Source of the DNA: Echinarachnius parma
Taxonomy: Eukaryota > Echinodermata > Echinoidea > Clypeasteroida > Echinarachniidae
DNA: 64,000 nucleotides
Direction: 5' to 3'
Assembly: GCA_037951105.1 (NCBI GenBank)
Contig: JBAMJV010008203.1
Location: 1 to 64,000 of the forward strand
Numbering within the stretch: position 1 is the stretch's first letter; every line of letters begins with the position of its first letter. The notes beneath the pieces are model-generated. The model was not told the origin of the DNA, ran no database searches, and saw only the letters and a list, made by a program, of their open reading frames with translations. Positions 22,774-34,502 of the stretch are shown one piece after another. Both the position numbers and the translations under genes were made by a program.

Positions 22774-23773
22774 GTCGCACACACTGCCTGCAGTGCCCCG
22801 AAGGTCAATGGTCGAACCTTGAGCGAACATCATGCTTCCCGAAGATCACAGACGTGCTCATGTGGCATGACCCCATCGCCATTGTCATCCTCGTCCTCTG
22901 CGGCGTCGGTGTCGGGGGCACGCTGGTCTGCCTCAGTATCTTCATCCACAGCCACGACACCGCGGTGGTTCGAGCCTCCAACCGACCACTCAGCTACTGC
23001 CTCCTCTGCCTGCTAATGGTGGGTTTCGTGGAGCCCGTCCTCTACGTCGGGATGCCGTCCAACTGGACGTGCAACTTCCGGATCGCGCTCCACAGCGTGC
23101 TGAACGCGGCCATCCTAGCGCTGTTCCTGGTCAAGACGCGACGGATCTTGGCTGTGTTTGACACATCGTCATGGCGGGATGAGTCGCTGGTCAAAACGCA
23201 TCCTGCGCAACACGTCTGCCCAGGTGGCGCTCTTTATCTTCCTCTGGATCATCCAAGGCGCTGTCGTCACTGCTTACCTCTCTCTGGCGCCCTCACAGGT
23301 GCGCACCGAGTACAACCTGTCAACGACCAAGGTCTACATCGTGTGCCAGAGCAACCTGTACTGCTTCATCGTCATGTACAGCTACATCGCGTTCATAGCC
23401 ATCGTGTGCTTCGTCCTGTTCTTTCAGAGCAAGGAAGATCCCAGAGAACTTCCACGAGACTCGCTACATCACGGTCACCATGATGTTCTACATCGTCATC
23501 TGGATCGTGTCGCTACCGCTCTACTTCTCCATCAACGGCAGCCTGCAGTCGATGCTGCAGATGATCACCACGTGGCTATCCAATGCTATGATACTAGGCT
23601 TCATGTTTGTTCCCAAGTGTTACATCATCCTTGCGCGACCGGAGACCAACACGTCTAACGTGCAGAGGAGAAAAGCCTCCAAGTTCCCTGTGGGAGAGTT
23701 CCAGAGTTCGCTGGCTAATAACGACTCGTGCCGCTACAAGCCCCGGTCAAGAACGATTACCACGCCTCAGTAG
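22774..23773 (+). CDS. Class C GPCR, seven-transmembrane exon, two frame breaks
   Basis: This terminal exon encodes the last three cysteines of the nine-cysteine domain (RTHCLQCPEGQWSNLERTSC), then seven hydrophobic helices and a ~50-residue cytoplasmic tail ending at TAG. Class C marks include SNRPLSYCLL, NWTC (the conserved TM3 cysteine), LVKTRRILAVF, IVCQSNLYC, RARKIPENFHETRY and FVPKCYIIL. These place it nearest to calcium-sensing/V2R-type receptors rather than GABA-B. The frame changes twice: near 23193-23196, an AAAA run inside VKRIL, and near 23422-23425, a CTTT before the RARKIPEN segment. Family conservation resumes in the next frame each time. Coding similarity on both sides is strong, so assembly or sequencing indels are as likely as a true pseudogene. 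Signalling through G proteins at the plasma membrane is expected from the family. Confidence 0.88.
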
Positions 23774-24056
23774 CTAACATTTTTCGACGGTCATGGTGTG
23801 GTGAAATGAAATGAAATATTTCGAATTCAAATTAAACCACTGACTATGATAATGCAGTTTACTATTTATAGACTATACATGATCTTCAACGTTTAGGAAG
23901 CAAGGGATTAAATGAGTCACAATCAGCATAATTACATTGGACGCAAAGTAAAAAAACTTGCATTTAAGATATTGCACATGCGCCATGTTGACTATTCACG
24001 TATATATATTTTACGTTCCAACGCTCTTTACCCGTTTTTCTTCAATAATTGTCTTT

Positions 24057-24609
24057 TTAAAGGAGTAGTACAGTTTTGGTAAGGCTGAATATTAGTAACC
24101 AAACCTGGACAGTAACATTATAAACTAATACCGTAGTTATAACTCCACCATGCTCGAAAGGTATACAAAATTACAAACGACTAAGTAAAAAGCCCATTAT
24201 CATACAAAAAGAGCCATTAAAACACAAGAGGGCGCTCTCTAAAAAAAGGCATTGGTTTTAACCATTTTTCATACAAAATGATGCATGTGATGTTTTATTG
24301 AAATCATGATTAAATAGAGAGATCATCAACAACTAATTAAACAACGCTTTTGAACATTTTTGAAAAAGTGTATGCATTTTTTTAATTTTTTGAAAAATTC
24401 ATCTAATTATTTGGGCCCCAAATAATTATAACTGAGATCAGATATATTTATTGGTATTTCAGCCGTTTCTGGACCGATTTTGACCAAATACAGTTTATTC
24501 TGCCATTAAAATTGCACGTTCTCTCAAATTCGACACTCAGTTTGTCATTACCTCACAAAAAAATGTGATGTGCAGCGCCCTCTCTACCAAAACTAAACTA
24601 CCCCTTTAA
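24057..24609 (+). mobile_element. TTAA-flanked MITE, copy 3
   Basis: A full-length copy starting TTAAAGGAGTAGTACAG and ending CTACCCCTTTAA, with the internal AGAGGGCGCTCTCT and CAGCGCCCTCTCT words. Confidence 0.88.
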
Positions 24610-25150
24610 ATTGTTTGTATATTTCATGATATTTCGCTAGAAGGTTTGACAGTATTGATCCGATTCGTTGCATTTGTTATGCATTCCTAAAACGGAAAGT
24701 GAAACAGGTATAAATGTCAGTTGACAAAAATAGACACAAAAATAATTACTACATAAATTGAAGATGATAGCATGCAAGGAACTCCGCTGAAATCGGTGAT
24801 AAACATAACATCACTGAAATTATTCCCAGCATACCGTTATTGGAAATGTAATTTAAACATTGACAAATTAAACGTTAAAGTGATCCATCAATTTCATTAG
24901 ATTTTATCAAAATGATATTTGAGACTTTAATCATACACTGTTAAAACGCTGTGTAAAAAAACGCTGTGTAAAAAAAGGTTGTTGAATCTTTTTATACAAA
25001 CTTCGGTGTAGCATGATTAGTTGTAGAAAGAAGGGTTGTGTAAAGCGGCCATTGTTCAAGCGTTGATTAAACGTGTTAAATCACGTGATAGTTTCGACCG
25101 CGAAATCATCGCGACAAAACCCTTTTTGTCCCACTGCAAACCAAGCGAAA

Positions 25151-25219
25151 CAAGATAGCGACGAGGTAGCGTGTTAGTCTTATAACCCAAATGTCCCCGG
25201 TTCGATTCCGACTTTGCCG
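25151..25219 (+). repeat. tRNA-like stretch (not a functional tRNA)
   Basis: It contains GAGGTAGCGTGTTAGTC followed at tRNA-like spacing by CCCCGGTTCGATTCCGAC, resembling the A and B boxes. The T-stem has mismatches and no acceptor stem closes, so this is a tRNA-derived relic. Confidence 0.5.
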
Positions 25220-25324
25220 TTTTATAGTACAATAATTTTTGTATTTGCTATTTCAACAACAGGGTTGTTTAAATTTTTTTTTAAACAACGGTTGTAGAAA
25301 AATTAAAACAACAGTTGTGTAAAC

Positions 25325-25872
25325 TTTAAAGGGGTAGTACAGTTTTGTTAAGGCTGAACTTAAGTAACCAAAACCTGCACAGTAACATTACAAACTAATA
25401 TTTATACCCCCACCATGCTCGAAAGGTATACAAAAATACAAACGACTACCGGTAAGTAAAAAGCCTGTTATCATTCAAAAAGCGCCATTAAAACACAAGA
25501 GGGCGCTCTCTAATAAGGCATTGGTTTCAACCACTTTTCATACAAAATTATGCATGTGATGTTTTGTTGAAATAATGGTTAAATAGAGAGATCATCAACA
25601 ACTATCTAAAAACCGCTTTTGAACATGTTTCAAAAAGTGTAAGCATTTTTAAATTTTTTTTCAAAAAATCATCGTATTTATTTGGCCCAAATAAATACGA
25701 TCGGATATATTTATTGATATTTCAGCCATTTCTGAACCGATTTTGACCAAATAAAGTTTATTCTGCCATTAAAATTGCATGTTCTTTCAAATTCGACACT
25801 CAGTTTTTCATTACCTCACGAAAAATTGTGTTGTACAGCGCCCTCTCTACCAAAACTGAACTACCTCTTTAA
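25325..25872 (+). mobile_element. TTAA-flanked MITE, copy 4
   Basis: A full-length copy from TTAAAGGGGTAGTACAG to CTACCTCTTTAA, nested within the 24935-26150 element. Confidence 0.88.
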
Positions 25873-26752
25873 ACAACTGGGGTTGTTGAATGTTTTCAAC
25901 ATGAGTTGGATGGTTCATATGTTAAAGGGCATCAAGCGTGGGGATGCTACACAGCGGGTCGCCATTTTGAACTAGGCTAGTTTGCGCGCACCGCATGACA
26001 CTGAGCTAACGTGCATCACGCACCGTGCGCATCGCGTACGCAAGATGGCGCCGCGCATCTGATTTGACGAATCTGAACTACCTTTAAACAGCGGTTGTAG
26101 AAAATGTTCATCAAGTTGTTGAATTTGTTTACATAGCGTTTTAACAGTGTATACCAATATCATCGAAAGATTCTTCTGAATCATTTTTTCTGAATGCGTG
26201 AAAGTTTCATAGAAAGGAACACCGTTTACATAGTGAACAAAATGAAAATTTATGTCAGATTTTATCAACTATCACTTCATCGGAACGCATTTCAATCAAT
26301 CATAAATATCCCAATAATTAGAGAGATATGTGTGCAATCAAAACACATTTCATTATTTTGTTACCATGAGCCTAACCTAAGGTACAAGATACATTTGAAA
26401 GCTCAAAATGATTTAGATTTAATTTAACAAGTTTATGGATCACTTTATGAATAGATAAATGAATTGCCGAAAACTGTCTGTGATTTGTTTATTGTATGCG
26501 CTATCACTGTAGTATGAAGAGCTCAGTTCCAAAAGGCGTTAAATCCACTTGATATAAACATTGATTTATTGATACCAGTACATTACTTGGTATGTAATGT
26601 AGCTATCTATAGAAATCCAAATTTTTTGACAAATTGCACAATGAAAATCAAAATATGTAAAGTTCCACTTTCATAATTGCATGCGTACAAAGTTGTTAAA
26701 AGAAACCTGCTTGTATACAAACCAGTTAAAATCGTGATTTAGCGCCTTCTTG

Positions 26753-27216
26753 TTAAACGGGGTAGTACAGTTTTGGTAAGGCTGCGCTTTAGTAACCAAA
26801 ACCTGCAAAATAACATTACAAACTAATAGTTATAACTCCACCATGCTAGAAAGGTTTACCAAATTACAAACGACTAAGTAAAAAGCCTGTTATCATTCAA
26901 AAAGAGCCATTCAAACACAAAAGGGCGCTCTCTAAAAAGGCATTGGTTTCAACCTTTTTATACAAAAATATGCATGTGATGTTCTGTTGAAAATTTGTGA
27001 ACAGATTTTTTTTTTAATCATCGAATAAATATGGGCCCCAGATTTATTCCGATCGGATATATTTATTAATATTTCAGCAGTTTCTGAATGTATTTTGATC
27101 AAATCAAGTTTATTGTCATTAAAATTGTATGCTCATTCAAATTTGACACTCTGTTTTTCTCACAAAAAAATATTTCGCGCAGCGCCCTCTATACCAAAAC
27201 AGAACTACCCCTTTAA
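26753..27216 (+). mobile_element. TTAA-flanked MITE, copy 5
   Basis: It starts TTAAACGGGGTAGTACAG and ends CTACCCCTTTAA. About 90 bp of the middle (the region of GATCTCTCTATTTAATC in other copies) is missing. Confidence 0.85.
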
Positions 27217-28270
27217 TCTCTTCATTTTAAAAAGCATATGTTTATAAACGTTAAATATAGTATCCTTCCTTTGCTGGTTTCTTCAAGTTCCTTTAAACAT
27301 TCCATAATCCACAAGGATCATATGACCGTCAAGTTGGTGACAAGTTATAGTTCACAGTGGTAACGAATTCAAATGATGCAAGCAAATCGTGTGTAGTCTT
27401 AATTCTCAGGATCATTTCCTTTATAACCACGTATATTGTGAATAATATTTATGTAACATGGACTATTTCTTTGTCTTTTACTAAGTTAAAAGCAAATCAA
27501 CCTGTATCACCACAAGTCTAATAGAATCACGTTGATTTTATTTAACCAAATACAATTTCATATTTGGTCTGTAGAAATACAAGAACGGGTCTGCAGATGC
27601 TAGACTTATTAATCGGTCGCAGCGTGTATTATTTTGAGCTCTAAAAATCAATGTAATTCCACCAAAATTGTATTTTGGTCCGGAGGACTCGGGTTCGATT
27701 CCCGGCGAAGCCCAATTTTCTTTGCTCATTCTCATTTATTTGTATGTATTTCTGGTCAGATTTCTTTATGTTTGAATTATTCTTTCATATAAAACAAAAA
27801 TCTCGCAACTCTTGGATTTTCGGTTGCAAATATGGACAAAATATTTAATTCCTTTTTTTGTAATCGTAAAGGTGTGCCCCAATCCTCTTCACCTATTTAT
27901 TTACTGGCATAGCTTGCGAGGTATTTTGCACAAGTGTTCTAATTGTTTGGAGTAAGTTTGTGTGTGCTTGATTTATTGTATACCGTTTCATTAGTTTCTT
28001 AAATATATAAATATTGCAATTGTGTTGTGAATTATGCAATGTTAAGATAATATAAAAGTAAAATATAAGCCATGATGTAAATTTTTATGAAATGTGATTT
28101 TGTCGTGAATGCAAGAATTTTATTAAAATAACTTAATTTATACTGAAATATATTTAATGATGGTCAATTTATATGTTTCTTATATAAATCAGACTAATTA
28201 TTTATATTGGGAAAATCTTATTTTATGTGCCACAAATTTAGCCACTGGCTAAATTTGTGTAGTTTTAAGT
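27217..28270. other. No gene recognised; tRNA T-arm-like word
   Basis: A GGGTTCGATTCCCGGCG word at about 27688-27704 looks like a B box, but no matching A box or acceptor stem was found. The rest is A/T-rich. Confidence 0.5.
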
Positions 28271-28445
28271 GTGTATGTGCGTGTGGGTTCGTTTGTGCAT
28301 GAGTGTGCGTGCGTGCGTGCGCGAATGCGCAATGTTGTGTGTGTTGATGCATGTGTGTGCGTGTGTGTGTGTGTGCGTGTGTGTGTGTGTGTGTGTGTTT
28401 GTGTGTGCATGTGTGGTAATGATTTGTATGTGTGTGTATCAGTGA

Positions 28446-28596
28446 TGTGTCCGAGTCCAGTCAGTCCGAGTCCGAGTCCGAGTCCGAGTCCGGCATGTCC
28501 GAGTCCGAGTCCGAGTCCGAGTCATGAACCTTCGAGTCCGAGTCCGAGTCCGAGTCCGGCATGTCCGAGTCCGAGTCCGAGTCCGAGTCCGGCACA
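28446..28596. repeat. (GAGTCC)n hexamer satellite, block 1
   Basis: Runs of GAGTCC are broken by GGCATGTCC and TCATGAACCTTC spacers. The same spacer recurs in the block at 29918-30040. A TG-rich stretch precedes it (28340-28430). Confidence 0.93.
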
Positions 28597-28609
28597 TGTG
28601 CAAATATAA

Positions 28610-28985
28610 ATTAAAAAATAATAATAATAAATTTATTGATAAATAAATAAATAAAAAAATAAAAAAATAAAAAAATAAATAAATAAAAAAATAAAAAATC
28701 ATTAGATAAAAAAAGATAAAAAAATAAAAAAATAAAAAAATTAAAAAATCATTAAATAAAAAAAGATAAAAAAATAAAAAAAAATTTAAAAAATGAATGA
28801 ATGAATAAATAAATTAATTAATTAATTAATTAATTAATTAATTAATAAAAAAAAAATTAAAAATGAATGAATGAATGAATGAATAAATTAAATTACATAA
28901 ATAAATAGATAAATAAATAAATAAATAAATACATAAATAAATAAATAATTAAAAAATAAATAAATGATAATATTGATATATAAAA
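28610..28985. repeat. (TAAA)n/(GAAT)n/(ATTA)n low-complexity tract
   Basis: About 375 bp of TAAA, AATTA and GAAT short repeats. Confidence 0.95.
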
Positions 28986-29056
28986 GCTGTGAACGAAGTT
29001 CCTTACCCTTCGAAAATTGCTGCAGAACTCGCTGCGAAACCATTGACCGGCCTAGG

Positions 29057-29625
29057 TTAAAAGGATAGTTGAGTTCTGGTAGAGAGAGTACAGTTTTAGT
29101 AAAAACTTAATTTTAGTAACCAAAACCTGCACCATTACATTACAAACTAATAGTTATAATTCAACCATGCTCAAAAGGAATTTAACAATTACAAACGACC
29201 AAGTTTCAATGCCTAGTATCATTAAAAAGAGCTGTTTAAACTAAAGAGGGCGTTTTAAAAAACGCATTTATTTAAACCATTTTAAATAAGATATTGTGCA
29301 TGTAATGTTTCGTTGAAATGGTGATTATATAGAGAGATAATCAGCAAATATCTCAAAACCTCCTTTGAACAATTTTGAAAAGAGGAAGCATTTTGAAACA
29401 AATTTTAACGGCTAGTCCAAAATTATCGAATACTTGTGGGGCCCCACATTTATTACAAATGGATATGTTTATGGTTATATCAGCCGTTTCTGAACCGATT
29501 TTTATCAAATAAAGTTTATTCTGCCATTAAAATGGAATGCTCTTTCAAATTTGACACTCAGTTTTTCATTTTCTAACAGATACATTATTTTGTGTAGCGC
29601 CCTCAAAACTCAACTATCCCTTTGA
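29057..29625 (+). mobile_element. TTAA MITE, variant subfamily copy 6
   Basis: It starts TTAAAAGGATAGTTGAG and ends CTCAACTATCCCTTTGA. It differs from the main family by shared changes also seen at 56111-56685, so the two form a subfamily. The 3' TTAA is mutated. Confidence 0.82.
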
Positions 29626-29917
29626 GATATCTATAAAATTTAAAAAAATAGAAAACATAAATAAATGAAATGGTATATTGATTCTGATTGATACATAAAA
29701 GCTGTGAAAGAACTTCCTCCAAAAGTAGAAACACGGAAGACAGTCCAGGGCAGGCAGTGGACTACTACTCCGTGATCCGATGTGGCTGAAATTTGAAAAT
29801 ATTGCGTGAAATTTTGATGAAATTTCGGCGAGTGGAAACGAGATATCCGTTTGGATACGAACTGCATTAGCTCCAAAATTCCCCGGTCTCGTGTCGGACT
29901 CGTCGCCGAGTCATCGA

Positions 29918-30040
29918 GTCACGGGCCCCGAGTCCGAGTCCGAGTCCGAGTCATGAACCTTCGAGTCCGAGTCCGAGACCGAGTCCGGCAAAAACGGACT
30001 CGAGTCCGGTCTCGAGTCCGAGACCGGACTCGAGTCACAC
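29918..30040. repeat. (GAGTCC)n hexamer satellite, block 2
   Basis: GAGTCC units with the TCATGAACCTTC spacer are followed by inverted GGACTC units around GGTCTCGAGTCC. Confidence 0.92.
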
Positions 30041-30369
30041 AACACTGGTGTGTATGGGTGTTTATCTGTAATGTGCATGTTTATGTTTGTATGTATGTAC
30101 TACAAATCTAGCAGAGAGTATGCAAAGAGAGAGCTTGAGACAAACATGTAATTGCCCTCTTCAAAATGCCATCGCGACATGGTTATTATTAGCTGCTCAG
30201 CCTTCCCATAAGTGGTACAAAACCCAGTTCTGTCACGTATTGTCACGTATTGGTTCGTATTTTCATGGATAAGCCACCAAATTGTCACCGAATAGCCTTG
30301 TTTTGTTGCATTCCACAAAAATACCAATATCACTACGTGGCTCTGAACACGGCAAGGCTATTCGGGTAT

Positions 30370-30660
30370 ATAAGCCCTCCACACACAGAGCCGACTCGAC
30401 CTGATCCGACTGGTTTACACAGTCGGTTCAGCTCAGTATACGTTGCATCAGGACTCCTGTTTTGCCGGTCAAGAGCCTGTCGGAGATCAATCGAGGCCGA
30501 TTCAACATGTTGAATGGGCTACGACTGAGCGAAACCGACTCTAGTCTGACTGAATACCAGTCGGATCGGGTCGAGTCGGATCTGTGTGCGGAGGGCTTAA
30601 AGCCTGGCGCAGACAGAGCCGACTCGACCAGATCCGACTGGTTTTTATTTATCGATTCTC
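30370..30660. mobile_element. GACAGAGCCGACTCGA palindromic element, copies 1 and 2
   Basis: Bases 30370-30600 form an inverted-repeat element with CAGAGCCGACTCGACCTGAT at the left and the complementary GTCGAGTCGGATCTGTG at the right. A second left end (GGCGCAGACAGAGCCGACTC) starts immediately after it and is truncated by about 30660. A complete relative is at 47012-47227. Confidence 0.8.
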
Positions 30661-31157
30661 TGGCCCAATAATCGAATTTACGGTGTAACGGCTTCGCGCA
30701 CAAAAGACCATGAAGAAGCGAAATATACTCTCACACTTTATAGCCGACATGCATTCAACCTGTTCGAAACGTCGAGCCCCTCTTATGTCCACCCCTCTAC
30801 AATAAATCCTTTAAGACTATATACAAGTTCAAGATGGAATAGCGAAAGTCTTCATGTTGATTGGCTGTAATCATTGTAGTAACAATAAGTGGACATTTAC
30901 AACAATTAAAAAGGTTGTATGAAACGGTGCTCAGGACTACCGAAGAAAGACTAATACGGTCCTTTTCAGGACTTGCAATCTCCCTCCCTTACGTGGTGCT
31001 ACCGTAAGCATGATAAGCATGGCAATCCAACTGTGTGCTCATTTAAGACATGTTTGGTATTATTTTTACTCTCCAGTGTTTTGGAAAGTTTGCCGAGTAA
31101 GGCCAATTTGCAGCCTTGGGTGGTTCGAGTCCGTTGCTCGCGACTAACGGTACAGTG
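30661..31157. other. No gene recognised
   Basis: No domain, RNA gene or clear repeat was found. Confidence 0.5.
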
Positions 31158-31413
31158 AACGTGGTGTGGCAAGATCGGTAGAGCGCGCGCTTTCTGATCT
31201 CAAGATCCGAGTTCGAACCCTGCCCACTCCGTTTGTCCTTCAGCAAGACAATTTATCCACATTTGCTGCTCTCGACCCAGGTGTATAAATGGGTACCCGG
31301 AAGGATGGAACGTAGTTCCTTAGCATTGTGTGCACCTTCGAGGTTGCCTGGCTGGAATGCTCCCCAGGGAGTGGAATAAACATGCACTTTGTGTGCTGGA
31401 TTGATTTTGCGAT
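31158..31413 (+). mobile_element. tRNA-headed SINE, copy A
   Basis: The head carries a tRNA A box (TGGCAAGATCGGTAGAGCG) and B box (GAGTTCGAACCCTGC) at normal spacing. The body has CCAGGTGTATAAATGGGTAC and CTCCCCAGGGAGTGG. Other copies of the body are at 51352, 58010 (inverted) and 16706 (inverted). The central body resembles the conserved central domain found in SINEs of deuterostomes and cnidarians; I am not certain of the domain name. Confidence 0.8.
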
Positions 31414-31418
31414 AAATG

Positions 31419-31650
31419 GACCCATGTCTAAGGATTTTTTTTCGCCTGCGGCGCATGTTTTGGGTGTATTTCCCGCAAATTTTGTGGTTTTAAGTTAGCG
31501 AGCGTAGCGAGCTTGAAAATTGTTGCAATTTCACATCGGCAAATCCCAAAATCCCGTATATAAAAGGGGAAATATGAAAAAAGGGACCCATGTCTAAGGA
31601 TTTTTTTGATGAAAAGGGGACCCATGTCTAAGGATCTTTCTTGAAAAAGT
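31419..31650. repeat. GACCCATGTCTAAGGAT direct repeats
   Basis: The word GACCCATGTCTAAGGAT occurs at about 31419, 31586 and 31619, each followed by a T-run or CTTTCTT. Confidence 0.8.
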
Positions 31651-31696
31651 CACCCTTCCCAGCGGCACATCCCCGTATACCCAATATACGTGAGTA

Positions 31697-31735
31697 CCCC
31701 CCCCCCCCCCCCCCCGGGGGGGGGGGGGGGGGGGG
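31697..31735. repeat. Poly-C then poly-G hairpin
   Basis: About 19 C are followed directly by about 20 G, a perfect C/G inverted repeat with no loop. Confidence 0.9.
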
Positions 31736-31944
31736 CGTCCGTTAACGCTGTCCGGTGAAATGTGACAGGCACTTAAAGAACCATACTTATCAACACTTCG
31801 TAGTATACTCAAAGGAACAATCGGGCAATTAGACCGCGGACCGAACAGTGGAAATCGCCTGATTTCTTGACTTTCGTGCTTCACATCTGATATCTACCTG
31901 AATTTGGGCACGGGGGTAGTGAAGAAATCACTGAACATGAATTC

Positions 31945-32715
31945 CAATTTTTTCAAAAAGTAGAAAAAACTTGAAACAATTTGTTACAACACTCTCTGAA
32001 AAAATAATCCAATCCCAGTGCATCTCTCATTAGAACGTAACGCTGTCCCATAAGCTAGAGCCAATCAGATCGCTTGTTTTATCGTTGTGCTAAAAGTTTA
32101 TTTTGATGCGATGTGATGACACGAACTTTATCTGGATTTTCGTTTAGACGAATTAATTCTAAAGAGATAAGGAATGAGTACCACTTTGAAAAATTACCAA
32201 AAACACATTTAAAGTTGATCAATAAATTTACGAAAAGAGACCGATACGCCACATATAGCACTTCGGCTAACGAAGATCATCAGGCTATTGTCGCCTGAGC
32301 TCCGGGGCACTGGTCAGCTACGAAAGGTGGCAGGGAGGCATAATGCAATCGCCATCAGCATGAATCTGGGAGGTAGTCCTTTCTTCAGTTTACCCCAAAT
32401 GTAGAAAATAAAACAGAAAAAAAGGCTTTCCTCCCATATTCATGCTGATGACGTTTGTGTTGTGCCCCTGTTGTGCCTACCTGGTGCCTCTTTTCGTAGC
32501 CGACCAGTGCCCCAGAGGCCCGGCGGGAGGAGCATGTTGATGTTACGTACATCATATAATTTAGCGCAACGATAAAACAAGCAATCTGATTGGCTCTTGC
32601 TAACGGGATCGCGTTACGTTCCAATGAAAGATGCACTGGGATTGGATACATTTCCAGAGAGTGTTGTAATTTTTGTCAAGTTTTTTCCACTTTTTGAAAA
32701 AATTTGCAACTTTTA
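31945..32715. mobile_element. Foldback element with long arms
   Basis: The outer arms pair 31945-32092 with 32560-32715, with CACTCTCTG and GAGCCAATCAGATCG words inverted. The inner arms pair about 32300-32366 with 32438-32514, with GGGGCACTGGTC and CATCAGCATGAAT inverted. The left side carries an extra ~190 bp (32095-32285). No ORF. Confidence 0.85.
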
Positions 32716-33116
32716 AGCTTGACGAGTTTCGGAATGTTATTATATTATATTTATGTACAATATATGTAAACATAAGATAGATATGGGAGGTGAAGCACGA
32801 AACGAACGAATTTCGACCGACGGCCCGCGGTCTAAATTTAGAGTGAAAAGAAAATAATTTTGTATATAAAAGTAATAGTTATATAAGTTTGGAGGAAAAC
32901 AAAAAAAATATCGCGATACTGTTAGCGGTGCCATAGAAATATTTTGTTGATGATTTATAAAATGCTATAATATTTGTAAAATATATGAATAATGAATTAA
33001 TAAAAAAGCAATTGGCAACAATAGTCACATTTGACTGATTTCCACCAAACAACAACAACAACAACAACAACAAGTCCCCACTCCTGACGACGGATAGTTG
33101 TTGTTGTAGAACAAGT

Positions 33117-33330
33117 ACAGTCAAACCTGCTAATGCGACCACCTGTCTACAGCGACCACCTGCTCATAACGACCGCTCTCTGGTCCCCCCGTGACAAATC
33201 ATGTGTTAAGCTACCTGCGTAATGCGACCACCTGCCTAACGCGACCAGCGACCACCCAATTTGGGTCCCGACATACTACTTCTATGGTCCCGACGCACGT
33301 TACAACCTGTGTATAGCGACCAAAAATAGC
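33117..33330. repeat. AATGCGACCACCTG repeat cluster, left
   Basis: It starts ACAGTCAAACCTGCTAATGC and repeats GCGACCACCTG words. An inverted counterpart ends at 38881, making the pair a possible set of transposon termini. Confidence 0.75.
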
Positions 33331-34502
33331 GCTTGGGCGACAAAGGCGCCAAGAAGTTTGCCTTCGGTCGCTCAAGCCTTTAATTCTGAGCATGTCAATC
33401 GACACCAAGTGCTTCAGACTCATAAACAAAGATTATTCGTTCCCGAATTTGACATTTGGCAATAGTAATGTAACAACCTAGGCGTGGTGTTTCCCCATGT
33501 TTCTAATTATGTTCAATGATAATCCGTGTTACGACCGAACGATTATTCTATTTTTTTTTTTTTTTTTTTTTAATTTAATTACTTGCACATTTGTTGAAAA
33601 CTTGTCTCAATACTTAGTAGGTGAACAGCTGTTTTTGTCTATACTGACTTATGCAAATTTTTGATGGGTTTCTGCTCTTCACGCGTTTCCCTGTATCGTT
33701 CATGCATGAACGTTGATTACCCTGCATCACATGATGAACTGGGTAGTATTGATGTGTTGCCATTAATGTAGTTCGATGGCTGTTGTAGGGTTGAATAATC
33801 TTGGGACTCTCCATAAAATATAAACAAAATAATACAATACATGTATACAATACATGTATATATATTTTTTTTTTTCTTCTCTTTCTTTTTATGGAGAGTG
33901 TTAGGAGTGTTCAATTTTCTAGTGGCCATTGAATTATATTCATGGCATTATATAATTTTGCATGCATCTTTTTATAATTGTTTTTGTTTTTGATAATACT
34001 CTAAATTATAGATGCTAAGTAATGCTTGATACTGCATTTGTAAATTGTATTGCTTTTGGTTAATCGTATATACTATTTACTTGTTTATTTATTACTGTTG
34101 GTTTTTTTCCTCTTTTTCCTTTGATTAGGTCTAAATGTTATTTTTATATACATTTGAAATTTGAATGACTTTTGAAAGTTTACTCCAAAAAATCTCCATT
34201 TCAGTTATTTGCTTGATATCTCTTAAGCACTAAGTATTAAGAAAAAAGAAAAGAGGAAAAAACTCTACAAATTATATTCTTCATCCATATTCTTAATCAA
34301 TATGTTTGGTTTATTATAGTGTATCCCAAAACCCTTTTCCCCACAGTTATTAAGAACTTTAGAGTGTTTTTATTATTAATAAATCTCCTTATTCAACCTG
34401 TTTATTGGGAACTCGCAGGTGGCGCAGTCTCTTGAATGTCAAGTGGCTTGTGTTGTTTGACCTGCGGTTGCTCATTGAAGCCTACGAAGATCTTTGTTAT
34501 GT
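33331..34502. other. No gene recognised
   Basis: A/T-rich sequence with T-runs at 33549-33571 and 33865-33876. A GTTCATGCATGAACG palindrome is near 33699. Confidence 0.5.

Larger units (their letters stand above)
24935..26150. mobile_element. CACTGTTAAAACGCT inverted-repeat element with nested MITE
   Basis: The inverted ends are CACTGTTAAAACGCT and AGCGTTTTAACAGTG. The interior has several GGTTGT(A/T)G words, a tRNA-like stretch at 25151-25219 and a complete TTAA MITE at 25325-25872 inserted inside. It has no ORF. Confidence 0.75.

Noticed and set aside
25151-27704. tRNA genes at 25151-25219 and 27670-27712
   Set aside because: B-box words are present but the T-stem has mismatches and no acceptor stem or complete cloverleaf can be drawn.
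28271-28609. Frame with VCVCVC and SPSPSP repeats
   Set aside because: It is translation of TG and GAGTCC microsatellites.
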